A stretch of 29,825 nucleotides of DNA from the IMG/VR virus record IMGVR_UViG_3300008448_000429, positions 1 to 29,825 of that record; one strand, given 5' to 3'. This document shows positions 1 to 7,635 of the stretch, piece by piece (position 1 is the stretch's first letter; each line of letters opens with the position of its first letter). A model generated the notes under the pieces. That model saw only the letters and a list, made by a program, of their open reading frames with translations, was not told the origin of the DNA and did not search any database. This DNA is from a virus. Both the position numbers and the translations under genes were made by a program.

Positions 1-198
1 CCGCAAACAGAGGTTGTAGATGTTTGTGGTGCAGGAGATACTTTTTTGGCAGCATTGTGTTTTGAATATTTAAACACAAATTCAATAGAAAAAGGTATTG
101 AATTTGCAGTACTAGCTTCTAATATTACTGTAAAACATTATGGTGTATATGCACCTTCACTGAAAGAAATAAATGAAAATATTATTGACAGGGTATAA
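1..198 (+). CDS. PfkB-family sugar kinase, C-terminal part (HldE/RfaE-like heptose kinase domain)
   Basis: This gene is cut by the window start; 65 codons of frame 1 are visible, ending in TAA at 196-198. Residues 7-15 read DVCGAGDTF, the second PfkB/ribokinase signature, whose GAGD aspartate is the catalytic base and whose glycines form the anion hole for the ATP gamma-phosphate. The following helix (LAALCFEYL) and the LASNITVKHYGV segment also fit the family C-terminus. In the HldE/RfaE branch the enzyme phosphorylates D-glycero-D-manno-heptose 7-phosphate. That assignment rests mainly on the overlapping HldD-like gene, because the fragment alone could be another PfkB sugar kinase. The gene overlaps the epimerase start by 26 bases, which suggests translational coupling and a shared pathway. 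Confidence 0.72.
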   Translation, partial: PQTEVVDVCGAGDTFLAALCFEYLNTNSIEKGIEFAVLASNITVKHYGVYAPSLKEINENIIDRV

Positions 199-931
199 AG
201 GATTTATTGGCCAAAACTTCATTGAATTGACAAAAGGCCAAGGGCATGAAATCACATTGTTCGAGTGGGGTGATCCTGAACCTCAGGTGAAAGGTCATGA
301 TTGGGTTGTTCATTTAGGTGCTGAAACTTCAACAACTGGTAATGATATTGAAAAATACATGGCCAAGAATTATGATTTTAGTAGATGGCTTCTTCACCAA
401 TGTGTAACTCATAAAGTCAATTTTCAGTATGCTAGCTCCGCTTCTGTATACGGAAGAGGTCCAAATTTCAAAGAAGATGGGTCTGTTGATCCACGGTCTC
501 CTTATGCGTGGTCTAAATACCTATTTGATAGAGAAGCGTTTTATTCTGACGAAATTATTATACAGGGCTTCAGATATTTTAATGTGTATGGTCCTCATGA
601 AGACCACAAAAAAGGTCAGGCTAGTCCATTTCATACATTCAAAAAACAATTTGAAGAAAATGGTAAAATTGTATTATTTGAAGGTAGTCAGGATTTCTTG
701 AGAGACTTTATTCATGTAGATAGAGTCATTGAAGTACATATGGCATTTATGGATATCAAAGAAAGTGGTATTTGGAATATTGGATCTGGAAGACCACAGA
801 GTTTTTACGATGTAGCCAAAATATATACTGATAATATTGAGTTTGTTCCAATGCCAGAACAGATTAAAAAACACTATCAACCATACACCTGTGCCGACCT
901 GACCAAGCTGAAAAAAACGCTAAATATCTAG
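173..931 (+). CDS. hldD: HldD-like ADP-L-glycero-D-manno-heptose 6-epimerase (short SDR-type epimerase)
   Basis: This is an NAD(P)-dependent extended short-chain dehydrogenase/epimerase. The Rossmann motif GYKGFIG is at residues 7-13, the serine motif YASSASVYG at 86-94 and the catalytic YxxxK at Tyr111-Lys115. FRYFNVYGP at 133-141 is followed by HKKGQAS, where HldD carries its second catalytic lysine. The later stretches EGSQDFLRDF and ADLTKLK also follow E. coli HldD as I recall it, so this is closer to HldD than to generic GalE. HldD converts ADP-D-glycero- to ADP-L-glycero-manno-heptose, the donor for LPS heptosylation. At 252 aa it is shorter than the roughly 310-aa cellular enzyme: it lacks sequence in the N-terminal half and the last 25-30 residues. 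Start ATG 173 overlaps the kinase gene; the Shine-Dalgarno sequence is weak. Confidence 0.82.
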   Translation: MKILLTGYKGFIGQNFIELTKGQGHEITLFEWGDPEPQVKGHDWVVHLGAETSTTGNDIEKYMAKNYDFSRWLLHQCVTHKVNFQYASSASVYGRGPNFKEDGSVDPRSPYAWSKYLFDREAFYSDEIIIQGFRYFNVYGPHEDHKKGQASPFHTFKKQFEENGKIVLFEGSQDFLRDFIHVDRVIEVHMAFMDIKESGIWNIGSGRPQSFYDVAKIYTDNIEFVPMPEQIKKHYQPYTCADLTKLKKTLNI

Positions 932-942
932 TTTTTGTAAAA

Positions 943-950
943 CATAAATA
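943..950 (+). promoter_or_regulatory. Candidate T4-type late promoter (CATAAATA) for the fibre cluster
   Basis: CATAAATA matches the T4 late -10 consensus TATAAATA at 7 of 8 positions. It lies in the 42-base gap between the epimerase and the first structural gene, about 24 bases upstream of the ATG at 974. No other promoter-like sequence was seen in the gene junctions down to 13357, so it could serve the whole fibre cluster. Confidence 0.5.
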
Positions 951-973
951 CTTAAAAATTCAAGGGCGGATTC

Positions 974-1303
974 ATGGCAACAAAGGCAAATATTATCATT
1001 GATCAAGGCACTACATTCAGTACTTCAATAAATTTGACCGACGATAATGGTGATGCTATTGATCTTACTGGATACACCGGTAGAGCCCAAATGAGAAAGC
1101 ACTATACCTCTTCTAATTCACAGTCTTTCACTGTATCATTACAATCGTCTAATGGTATTGTAACTTTGAGCTTAACAGAGACTCAAACTGCAAATTTGAC
1201 GGCTGGAAGATATGTGTATGATGTTGAGATTGTAAGTGGTGCTAATGTTGTTTCAAGAATAGTAGAAGGTTTTGTAACGGTTACACCAGAAGTGACGAGA
1301 TAA
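974..1303 (+). CDS. Small virion/baseplate-type structural protein (109 aa)
   Basis: The protein is beta-rich and polar. Its N-terminus (IIIDQGTTFSTSINL), the central DLTGYTGRAQMRK and the later AGRYVYDVEI follow a pattern seen in N-terminal domains of phage baseplate upper or tail-associated proteins (BppU-like), which form beta-sandwiches. I recognise the pattern but cannot name an orthologue. It is the first gene of the fibre cluster behind the candidate late promoter. The stop codon TAA shares its last A with the ATG of the next gene, so the two are translationally coupled. A role as a small virion component or adaptor is inferred from context. Confidence 0.6.
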   Translation: MATKANIIIDQGTTFSTSINLTDDNGDAIDLTGYTGRAQMRKHYTSSNSQSFTVSLQSSNGIVTLSLTETQTANLTAGRYVYDVEIVSGANVVSRIVEGFVTVTPEVTR

Positions 1304-1566
1304 TGTCAATCAACGATGCTACAGTAAAATTTACTGCAAGATCAGGTATTAATGCTGTTGTTAAGACAAGTGGTGGTCAAATCCAGGCTAGCTCTCCAGT
1401 TTCGCTTAGAACAGGGAGTAACAGGTTGGATGCTTTAGATGATGTGGAAGAGTCTTCTCCAGTTAATGGATCGACACTCGTATACCGTGCTTCAGACGAC
1501 AAATACGTAGTTCAACAAATTACATTTGAAAATGTATCAGGCAACCTTGACGGTGGTACTTTTTGA
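1303..1566 (+). CDS. Small structural protein ending in LDGGTF (87 aa)
   Basis: The start ATG overlaps the preceding stop by one base. The C-terminal half carries LDALDDVEESSP followed by NGSTLVYRASDDKYVVQQ, a short module common in phage tail and fibre proteins of the form 'DDV...GSTLVY...D.KYV'. The last six residues LDGGTF are identical to the C-terminus of the adjacent 571-aa fibre protein. This suggests a shared terminal assembly or interaction motif, or descent from one ancestor. There is no signal peptide or membrane segment. A virion role is inferred from neighbours and module sharing; the precise function is unknown. Confidence 0.58.
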   Translation: MSINDATVKFTARSGINAVVKTSGGQIQASSPVSLRTGSNRLDALDDVEESSPVNGSTLVYRASDDKYVVQQITFENVSGNLDGGTF

Positions 1567-1595
1567 TATTTGCCTAAAAATTATAGGAAGAAAAA

Positions 1596-3311
1596 ATGGC
1601 AAATAATCTAATACAGATTAAAAGATCGTTAAACACAGCATCTCCTGGCTCACTGGCAAATGGTGAGTTAGCTTACACAGCTAACGGCGATGTGTTATTC
1701 ATAGGTAGTAATAATACTCTTGTTCCAATTGCTGGTAAAAGAGATCCAGGCGTACTTACTGCAAATCAAGCACTGGTTACAAATTCAACTAGCTGGTTAG
1801 ATGCTGGTAAATTTGCAAACCTTTCAATAGAAAAATTATATGCAAATGGAAGTCACGGCACAGCTGGATATCTATTACTTACTGGTGGAAGTTCGTCTAA
1901 TGCATATTTTGTAGATCCTACTACTGTTCAAACATACGTTGGTGGATCTAACACAGAAATCCAATTCAACGACAGCGGAACTTCCAACGGTTCTTCTGCT
2001 TTCACTTTTGATAAGGATACCAACACAGTTAGTGTACTAACTACGCTACAGGTTGCAGGAAGTGTAACACTTGGTGAGACGTACATTCTTGTTGGTAATA
2101 GCACTGTTAATACGTATGCTAATGCCACGTTTTTCAGAGCTAATAATGCTACTATCGCAAATGCTTCTATTACAAAGATATACGCCAATGGTGCATTTGG
2201 AACAGATAATCAAGTTCTTCACAGTAATTCAACCGGTGGGTTATATTGGTCATCTTCAGGTGACATTACTGAAGTAGTTGCTGGTGATGGTCTAACAGGA
2301 GGTGGTAGTACTGGTTCAGTCACGGTAGATGTTGGTGCTGGTAATGGTATTGAAGTGAATGCTACTGCAGTTGCGGTCAGAGCTAACAATGGTATAGTTG
2401 CTAACTCTACTGGTGTTTTTGTTAGCGCTGGTAATGGAATTGCTTCTAATTCCACTGGGGTTCATGTTGTTGCTGGTACTGGTGTCGTATCTAATGCAAC
2501 CGGAGTTCATATTGGTCAGGCTGTAGGAACAACAGATAATGTTACGTTCAATGATCTGATTATCAACGGTAATACCACTATTGGTAACACTAGCAGTGAC
2601 GTAGTAACATTCAACGCTTCAGTCAACAGCAACATCCTTCCTTCTGCAAACATTACTCATAGCATTGGTAACAATACTCTAAGATTCTTAGAGATCCATG
2701 CACAGAATGTTCATTCAGAATATCTGTATGTTGATAGTGATGTCACAATCAGTGGTAACCTCATAGTTTCTGGTAATCTTGTAACAGTAAACGTATCAAC
2801 ATTATCTGTTACAGACTCGTTGATTCAGTTAGCATCAAATAACACTTTAAGCGATGCTTTAGACATTGGTTTCTTTGGTAGTTATCAAACTGGTGGTGGT
2901 GACCATGAGCACACTGGTCTTTTCAGAGATGCTTCTGATGATACGTATAAGTTGTTCAAAGGATTAACAGTATCACCTACTACGACTGTAGACACATCGA
3001 ACAATACGTATCAGACAGCAACACTACAAGCATATTTAAACTCGAGTGGATTAGTAACCAATGCTACTCATGTAGCTCTCACTGCTAACAGTACTGTTAA
3101 TGTATCTATCACAGCTAACTCTTTGTCGCTTAGTAGTCCACTAACTGGTGGTAACGGTGGTACTGGGTTATCTACCATTGCAAATAATTCTATCCTTGTT
3201 GCTAATTCTACAAACGGATACTCAGCACTTGCATTAGGAAGTGATGGATACGTACTGCAATCAAATGGAACTACTTTGGTGTATGCTACTCTTGATGGAG
3301 GAACATTCTAG
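1596..3311 (+). CDS. Tail-fibre-like protein with 15-residue repeats (571 aa)
   Basis: The N-terminus (IQIKRSLNTASP, then GELAYTANGDVLFIG) is a phage fibre N-terminal module with the usual 'QIKR...L..GELAY...G.LFIG' pattern. Next come an ANGSHGTAGYLL module, NTEIQFNDSG with AFTFDKDTN (near residues 120-145) and a second ANG module ending in LYWSS. Four consecutive 15-residue repeats occupy residues 247-306. The C-terminal part includes SVTDSLIQLASNN and LDIGFFG, a segment shared with the 1279-aa fibre. It ends in LDGGTF. The protein is rich in N, S, T and G with almost no charged clusters, as expected for a trimeric beta-structured fibre shaft. The ATG at 1596 is preceded by AGGAAG. It is probably part of a tail fibre; the T4 counterpart is not clear. 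Confidence 0.75.
   Translation: MANNLIQIKRSLNTASPGSLANGELAYTANGDVLFIGSNNTLVPIAGKRDPGVLTANQALVTNSTSWLDAGKFANLSIEKLYANGSHGTAGYLLLTGGSSSNAYFVDPTTVQTYVGGSNTEIQFNDSGTSNGSSAFTFDKDTNTVSVLTTLQVAGSVTLGETYILVGNSTVNTYANATFFRANNATIANASITKIYANGAFGTDNQVLHSNSTGGLYWSSSGDITEVVAGDGLTGGGSTGSVTVDVGAGNGIEVNATAVAVRANNGIVANSTGVFVSAGNGIASNSTGVHVVAGTGVVSNATGVHIGQAVGTTDNVTFNDLIINGNTTIGNTSSDVVTFNASVNSNILPSANITHSIGNNTLRFLEIHAQNVHSEYLYVDSDVTISGNLIVSGNLVTVNVSTLSVTDSLIQLASNNTLSDALDIGFFGSYQTGGGDHEHTGLFRDASDDTYKLFKGLTVSPTTTVDTSNNTYQTATLQAYLNSSGLVTNATHVALTANSTVNVSITANSLSLSSPLTGGNGGTGLSTIANNSILVANSTNGYSALALGSDGYVLQSNGTTLVYATLDGGTF
2334..2513 (+). repeat. Four in-frame 45-bp repeats (15 residues each) in the 571-aa fibre
   Basis: Units begin at 2334, 2379, 2424 and 2469. 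Each encodes a pattern like AGNGIxxNSTGVxV. The DNA copies have diverged while the protein pattern is kept, so the periodicity is under protein-level selection, as in a beta-helical or beta-roll fibre shaft. Confidence 0.85.
3297..3302 (+). promoter_or_regulatory. Shine-Dalgarno GGAGGA supporting a GTG start
   Basis: GGAGGA lies eight bases upstream of the GTG at 3311. It is formed by the two glycine codons of the LDGGTF C-terminus of the preceding fibre gene, so it decides the non-ATG start of the next gene. Confidence 0.7.
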
Positions 3312-3526
3312 TGGAAGCTGAATTTGTTAATGTTTATATCTCAAAGCAAAAAGCGTGGATTGAAGATTTGACGGCAAGATATATAATGCTTGATACTAAA
3401 CTTCAGCTAGCCGAAACTAGAATGACTCAGCTAGCTGAACAAAACACTCTGCTAAATAGCAGACTAGAAAAACTAGAAAAGCAAAACGGCAAGAAAAAAG
3501 TCGATTCAGTTGAAAATAGTTTTTAG
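3311..3526 (+). CDS. Short coiled-coil protein (71 aa, GTG start)
   Basis: It starts at GTG 3311, whose first G is the last base of the upstream TAG. The strong GGAGGA at the right distance supports this start. From about residue 14 to 62 the sequence shows hydrophobic positions at heptad spacing (LTARYIMLDTKLQLAE, then LAEQNTLLNSRLEKLE), predicting a long coiled coil. It ends in a lysine-rich tail. There is no enzyme motif. Small coiled-coil proteins near fibres often act as trimerisation elements or assembly chaperones; here that is inferred from shape and position only. Confidence 0.65.
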   Translation: MEAEFVNVYISKQKAWIEDLTARYIMLDTKLQLAETRMTQLAEQNTLLNSRLEKLEKQNGKKKVDSVENSF

Positions 3527-3551
3527 CTCTATATAGAGTCTGAGGAGCCAT

Positions 3552-3893
3552 ATGGCTAATAAATTACAAATCAAACGTACGACTGTAACAACTCGTACAC
3601 CAAACACTACCAACGTCTCTAATACTGCATTTATAGACACTGGCGAGTTAGCCCTCAATCTTACTGATGGTAAGATGTTTTCGTCTAATGGAACAGCACA
3701 TTTTGAAATAGGGGCTAATGTAGAAAATCTCAGAGTGACATCTATAGCTACTATCACTTCAATATCTGCTAATGGATCTCAAGGTTCATCAGGACAAGTA
3801 TTATTTTCAAACAGTACAGGAGTTTACTGGGATACACCAACAACCGGTGTTGCCGAAGCCACAGCTCTTGCTTACGCTATTGCATTAGGATAA
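3552..3893 (+). CDS. Mini fibre-type structural protein (113 aa)
   Basis: The N-terminus LQIKRTTVTTRTP, followed by DTGELALNLTDGKMF, is the same fibre N-terminal module as in the 571-aa protein. The C-terminal half, SANGSQGSSGQVLFSN followed by STGVYWDTP, is the ANG/QVL/YW module found in both large fibres. It therefore looks like a minimal fibre made only of the entry and exit modules, ending in an alanine-rich helix (VAEATALAYAIALG). The start has a good GAGGAG 5-10 bases upstream. It could be a capping subunit or a fragment of an ancestral fibre. A virion role is likely; exact function unknown. Confidence 0.65.
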   Translation: MANKLQIKRTTVTTRTPNTTNVSNTAFIDTGELALNLTDGKMFSSNGTAHFEIGANVENLRVTSIATITSISANGSQGSSGQVLFSNSTGVYWDTPTTGVAEATALAYAIALG

Positions 3894-3896
3894 CAA

Positions 3897-4259
3897 ATGC
3901 CTAGTAATTTCAGAAGATATTTCTATCAGAGTGTTGGGACAGCTAACACAATAGTTTATAACCCAACTACTACAGGAATTCAGTCCACAATTATTGGATT
4001 TTCTTTGTGTAATAAAACCAACAATACAATAGAAGCAAGTGCTACTTTTTCTCAGGGGGCAAATTCTGCTAACGCCGGAGCTAATACAGTGTACTTAATA
4101 AAGAGCGTGGTGATTCCTGCAGGATCTTCTCTTGTTGTAGTTGGTGGAGATCAGAAACTTGTACTCACAGCAAATAGTACATCAAGCGATTATCTAGAAG
4201 TATCAAGTAACACAACTACTTCAATAGATGTTATGTTATCAGTTTTAGAGGTGACCTGA
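3897..4259 (+). CDS. Phage structural protein (120 aa)
   Basis: The pattern N-FRRYFYQSVGTANTIVY, then an alternating beta-strand body, IPAGSSLVVVGGDQKLVL in the second half and SIDVMLSVLEV at the end, is one I recognise from conserved small virion-associated proteins in T4-like phages. I cannot attach a gene number. No cysteines form an obvious metal site and there is no membrane segment. It starts three bases after the previous stop and its TGA overlaps the next ATG (ATGA), so it is translationally coupled to both neighbours. Confidence 0.6.
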   Translation: MPSNFRRYFYQSVGTANTIVYNPTTTGIQSTIIGFSLCNKTNNTIEASATFSQGANSANAGANTVYLIKSVVIPAGSSLVVVGGDQKLVLTANSTSSDYLEVSSNTTTSIDVMLSVLEVT

Positions 4260-4774
4260 TGGCTTATCTAGGAACTCCAGTACAAAATTACGAAGAAACG
4301 TATGAGACAAGATCGGATGTATTTTCTGGTAATGGAAGCATCACACAGTTTACACTAACATATCCAGTCACAAAAACAATTGATATAGAAGTTGTTGTTT
4401 CTAATACTCAACTGAACCCATACAATGGTGCATACTCTGTTAATGGTACAACGTTGACTTTAGGTACTGCAGCAGCATCTGCTTCAAATAATGTTGTCGT
4501 TACATATAGAAGTTTTTTCAGAACAAGTCCTATACTAAACTCTAGTGCAATAATTACAGATTATATTGCACCACTAGCTGTAACAACAACCAAACTTGCT
4601 GCACAAGCTGTTACAACAGAAAAAGTAGCTAACACAATAACTTTTGGTAATGTGACTCTTTCAGGACCAACTACTGCTGCAAATAATATTTCAATCAATA
4701 CAAGAGCAACGTCTGCAAATCATGCAACACAAAAACAGTATGTGGATGCATTGACGATCATCTTTGGAGCATAA
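4259..4774 (+). CDS. Tail-fibre-type protein with N-terminal attachment-like domain (171 aa)
   Basis: The first ~90 residues (MAYLGTPVQNYEETYETR, then GSITQFTLTYP and VVVTYRSFF) match the N-terminal domain of many phage fibres and of the 1279-aa protein in this window, which begins MAYIGVEPG and has the same strand order. The C-terminal part includes two VTTTKL/VTTEKV segments and ATSANHATQKQYVDAL, a variant of the 'A.TK.YVD' motif that marks phage fibre shafts and chaperone-type tips. It is probably a short fibre or connector. The ATG overlaps the preceding TGA. Confidence 0.65.
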   Translation: MAYLGTPVQNYEETYETRSDVFSGNGSITQFTLTYPVTKTIDIEVVVSNTQLNPYNGAYSVNGTTLTLGTAAASASNNVVVTYRSFFRTSPILNSSAIITDYIAPLAVTTTKLAAQAVTTEKVANTITFGNVTLSGPTTAANNISINTRATSANHATQKQYVDALTIIFGA

Positions 4775-4776
4775 TA

Positions 4777-7635
4777 ATGGCACGTAAATTTGTATCAAAC
4801 TATTCTTTCACCCCAGGCACCAGCACTGTAAAGGTTCAGGGGTTCGTTCCAAAGAATAAATTCTTGATGATTACTCATATTCCTACTGGAGCAGTTATTC
4901 ATCAATTTGCATCACCTGAAAATGGAATCTCATCTCATAGTTTTAACGATTCTTCAACTGATTTAGATTCTACATCCGGTGTCACTACTATTGTGCTTGA
5001 AAATCCTTGTACAGGTATGAACTCAAGTGACTCACTTCAGATTGTTATCGAAGAAGATTACATTACTACAAGACCTTTTGATTTTGGAACAGATGCCATC
5101 GAAAGAGCTAGAGTTTCAAATCCAGAAAGTCTTATTGATGCTGACTTTGAATATGGACTACAAGGTACTAAGTGGCAAACATATCAATCGTTAAATAATA
5201 TTCCTGGTATTTACGAGTTACCTGGTCAGGATATTCCAGTTTCTAATGTAATTACTAATAACACTTCTCCTTTTTCTACGATCACAGTTACTGCTTCGTC
5301 GGCTCATGGTCTTTCTAATGGAAATGCTATTACTATTGTTGGTCTGGAAAATGATCCACCTACATCTGCAAGAGCAGAAGGATCTTTCTTAGTTACAACT
5401 TCTAATTCTACGGTATTCACATACCTGGCTAAGGGTTATGTTGGTCCCGCTACTAATAGTACTTTATTTACTCAAGCAACTTTAGTTAGAAAAGCTGGAT
5501 TTTATACTGGCGCAAGTGTTCCTTTTAATGCTATGTTATCAGATGGAGCAAATCCATCAGTAATCACTGCAAACACTTCTACACCACATGGATTAGTTCC
5601 AGGCCACCCCCTTACAATTACAACTTCAACGACTGGTAACAACCATACACTTCTCAGAGGTAGTTTTTTTGTAAGTTCAATTCCAACATCGAACTCATTT
5701 ACATTTACGGCATTGTCGGGTGGTATTGTTGGTGCTGGATTAACCAACACCAATGTGACGGTATACTCAAGAACTGATGCTTTCAACATCCATAGACCTT
5801 TTGATGGTGGTGTTCTGATTGGTCCTGATAGTTGTGCACATGGAGCTCAGGTACTTCGTCAGTCCAAAAAGTATTTTAGATACCAATCAGGTAAAGGATT
5901 GCTATGGACATCTGGTACCCTATATCAGCCAAACTATGATGTTGAATCTGTAACATCCTCTGGTACATCTATTGGTGCTACGATTACTATTAAAACAGAA
6001 CAGAATCATGGATTACAGTCCGGAGCTACGGTCAAGCTGACTGGAACTGATACTTCTGGTTTTGCAAACACATATGCCGTTGGTACAGTTGTTTCTGACC
6101 AAGAATTTACAGTAACTGCTTTGACAGCTCTTGGTGCTACCTCATGCGTGTTGAGTTCACAGCCAAGAATCGTGGTAACAGGTTGGCACGGGTCTTCGAT
6201 TAGAGCAGGTATATTTGACGATCAAAATGGATTGTTCTGGGAGAGTGATGGGCAGAAGATATATGTTGTCAAAAGGAGTTCAACATTCCAGCTAGCTGGT
6301 ACTGTTTCAATTTCTAACAATAGTACTACAGTCACTGGAAACTCATCAAGATTTGCTGAACAAATCAGAGCTGGAGACAGAGTTGTCATCAGAGGTCAAT
6401 CTAGACTAGTTACAGAGGTAGCTAACAACACATTAATGTATGTCTCTCCTCCACTTCGCATCTCTGGTGCTACAACGGTTTCAGGTATTAAAGGTGCTTT
6501 AACAATTGATAGCCGTGTTCCTCAAGAAGATTTTAATCGTGATAGGGTGGATGGTACTGGTGACTCAGGATACAACTTTAACTTTAATAAGATGCAAATG
6601 ACTGGCGTACAATATTCATGGTACGGAGCTGGATTTGCTGATTTTATTATTAGAGGACTAAACGGTGATTTTGTATATGCACATAGATTCAAAAACAACA
6701 ACGTAAATGATGAAGCCTACATGCGTTCTGGTAACTTACCAGCTAGATATGAAATTATTAATGATAGTGCCAAATCTTATCTAACAGAGTCTGCTAATGC
6801 TACACAAACATTCTTAAAGTTAGCAAATACGTACTCATTCCCTTCATCTGGTACTTTGTATGTTGATAATGAAATGATTTCTTACACTGCAAAGACTACA
6901 AATAACACTGGCCAGTTCTTAACAAGCTGTTCAAGAGCTGCTACATTAACTCAATATGTTGGTGGATCAAGTAGAACATTCTCTGCAGGATCTGCTACTA
7001 CCCACGCTAACAATACTGGTGTACAGCTTTTAAGCTGCACATGCTCACCTACTCTCTCTCACTGGGGATCTTCAGTAATCATGGATGGTGGATTTGATAC
7101 TGATAGAGGATACTTCTTTAATTATGCAAGAACAAACTACTCAGTGTCATCCTCTGCTACAGGAACAGCTTTCTTGATTAGACTTGCTCCAACAGTAAGT
7201 AATAGCTTGCCTGGTGACATGGGTATTCGTGAATTAATCAATAGATCCCAGATTGTTTTGGAAAAGATTGAAATCATCTCAACTCAAAACTTACTAGTAA
7301 CAGGTATTTTGAATCCTGCTAATACATCATCAATCACATGGAGTAACTTGAATACTTCTGCTCTTGGTTCTCAGCCATCATTCACTCAGTTTTCACAAAC
7401 ATTTACTGGTGTTGCTGCTCCTGGAGAACAGATTCTATCTACAATCGTATCGTCTGCTGGTGGATTAACTACTGTTGATCTTACAGCACTTAAAGAACTA
7501 GGTAATGCAGTGAATGGCGGAAACCAACAGTTTCCTGATGGTCCAGACGTCTTAGCTATTAATGTGAGAAACTTAAGTGGTTTAACTACAGCAAACGTAA
7601 ACATTAATCTATTCTGGTCGGAGACACAGGCGTAA
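4777..7635 (+). CDS. Large virion structural protein with three HGL-type domains (952 aa)
   Basis: The N-terminal ~130 residues form a compact domain that includes ESLIDADFEYGLQGTKWQT (around residue 118-136), a stretch I recognise from large structural proteins of marine T4-like phages. Three related beta-domains follow, each centred on His-Gly-Leu (His177, His271, His411) with the shape 'HGL..G..V.I.G...F.V'. A second half of unassigned beta-rich sequence follows, including YVDNEMISYTAK, and the C-terminus is polar. It contains no enzymatic motif that I recognise. It is probably a baseplate-associated or fibre-base protein. Start ATG 4777 is two bases after the previous stop, and the TAA overlaps the next ATG. 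Confidence 0.68.
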   Translation: MARKFVSNYSFTPGTSTVKVQGFVPKNKFLMITHIPTGAVIHQFASPENGISSHSFNDSSTDLDSTSGVTTIVLENPCTGMNSSDSLQIVIEEDYITTRPFDFGTDAIERARVSNPESLIDADFEYGLQGTKWQTYQSLNNIPGIYELPGQDIPVSNVITNNTSPFSTITVTASSAHGLSNGNAITIVGLENDPPTSARAEGSFLVTTSNSTVFTYLAKGYVGPATNSTLFTQATLVRKAGFYTGASVPFNAMLSDGANPSVITANTSTPHGLVPGHPLTITTSTTGNNHTLLRGSFFVSSIPTSNSFTFTALSGGIVGAGLTNTNVTVYSRTDAFNIHRPFDGGVLIGPDSCAHGAQVLRQSKKYFRYQSGKGLLWTSGTLYQPNYDVESVTSSGTSIGATITIKTEQNHGLQSGATVKLTGTDTSGFANTYAVGTVVSDQEFTVTALTALGATSCVLSSQPRIVVTGWHGSSIRAGIFDDQNGLFWESDGQKIYVVKRSSTFQLAGTVSISNNSTTVTGNSSRFAEQIRAGDRVVIRGQSRLVTEVANNTLMYVSPPLRISGATTVSGIKGALTIDSRVPQEDFNRDRVDGTGDSGYNFNFNKMQMTGVQYSWYGAGFADFIIRGLNGDFVYAHRFKNNNVNDEAYMRSGNLPARYEIINDSAKSYLTESANATQTFLKLANTYSFPSSGTLYVDNEMISYTAKTTNNTGQFLTSCSRAATLTQYVGGSSRTFSAGSATTHANNTGVQLLSCTCSPTLSHWGSSVIMDGGFDTDRGYFFNYARTNYSVSSSATGTAFLIRLAPTVSNSLPGDMGIRELINRSQIVLEKIEIISTQNLLVTGILNPANTSSITWSNLNTSALGSQPSFTQFSQTFTGVAAPGEQILSTIVSSAGGLTTVDLTALKELGNAVNGGNQQFPDGPDVLAINVRNLSGLTTANVNINLFWSETQA

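Noticed and set aside
2219-2510. Two minus-strand open frames across the 15-residue repeats
   Set aside because: They are shadow frames caused by repeated codons, with no start signals and no recognisable protein.
3527-3538. 12-bp palindrome CTCTATATAGAG between the coiled-coil gene and the 113-aa gene
   Set aside because: The stem is too short and AT-rich and there is no T run, so it is not a terminator; it also lacks a late-box match. Possibly chance.
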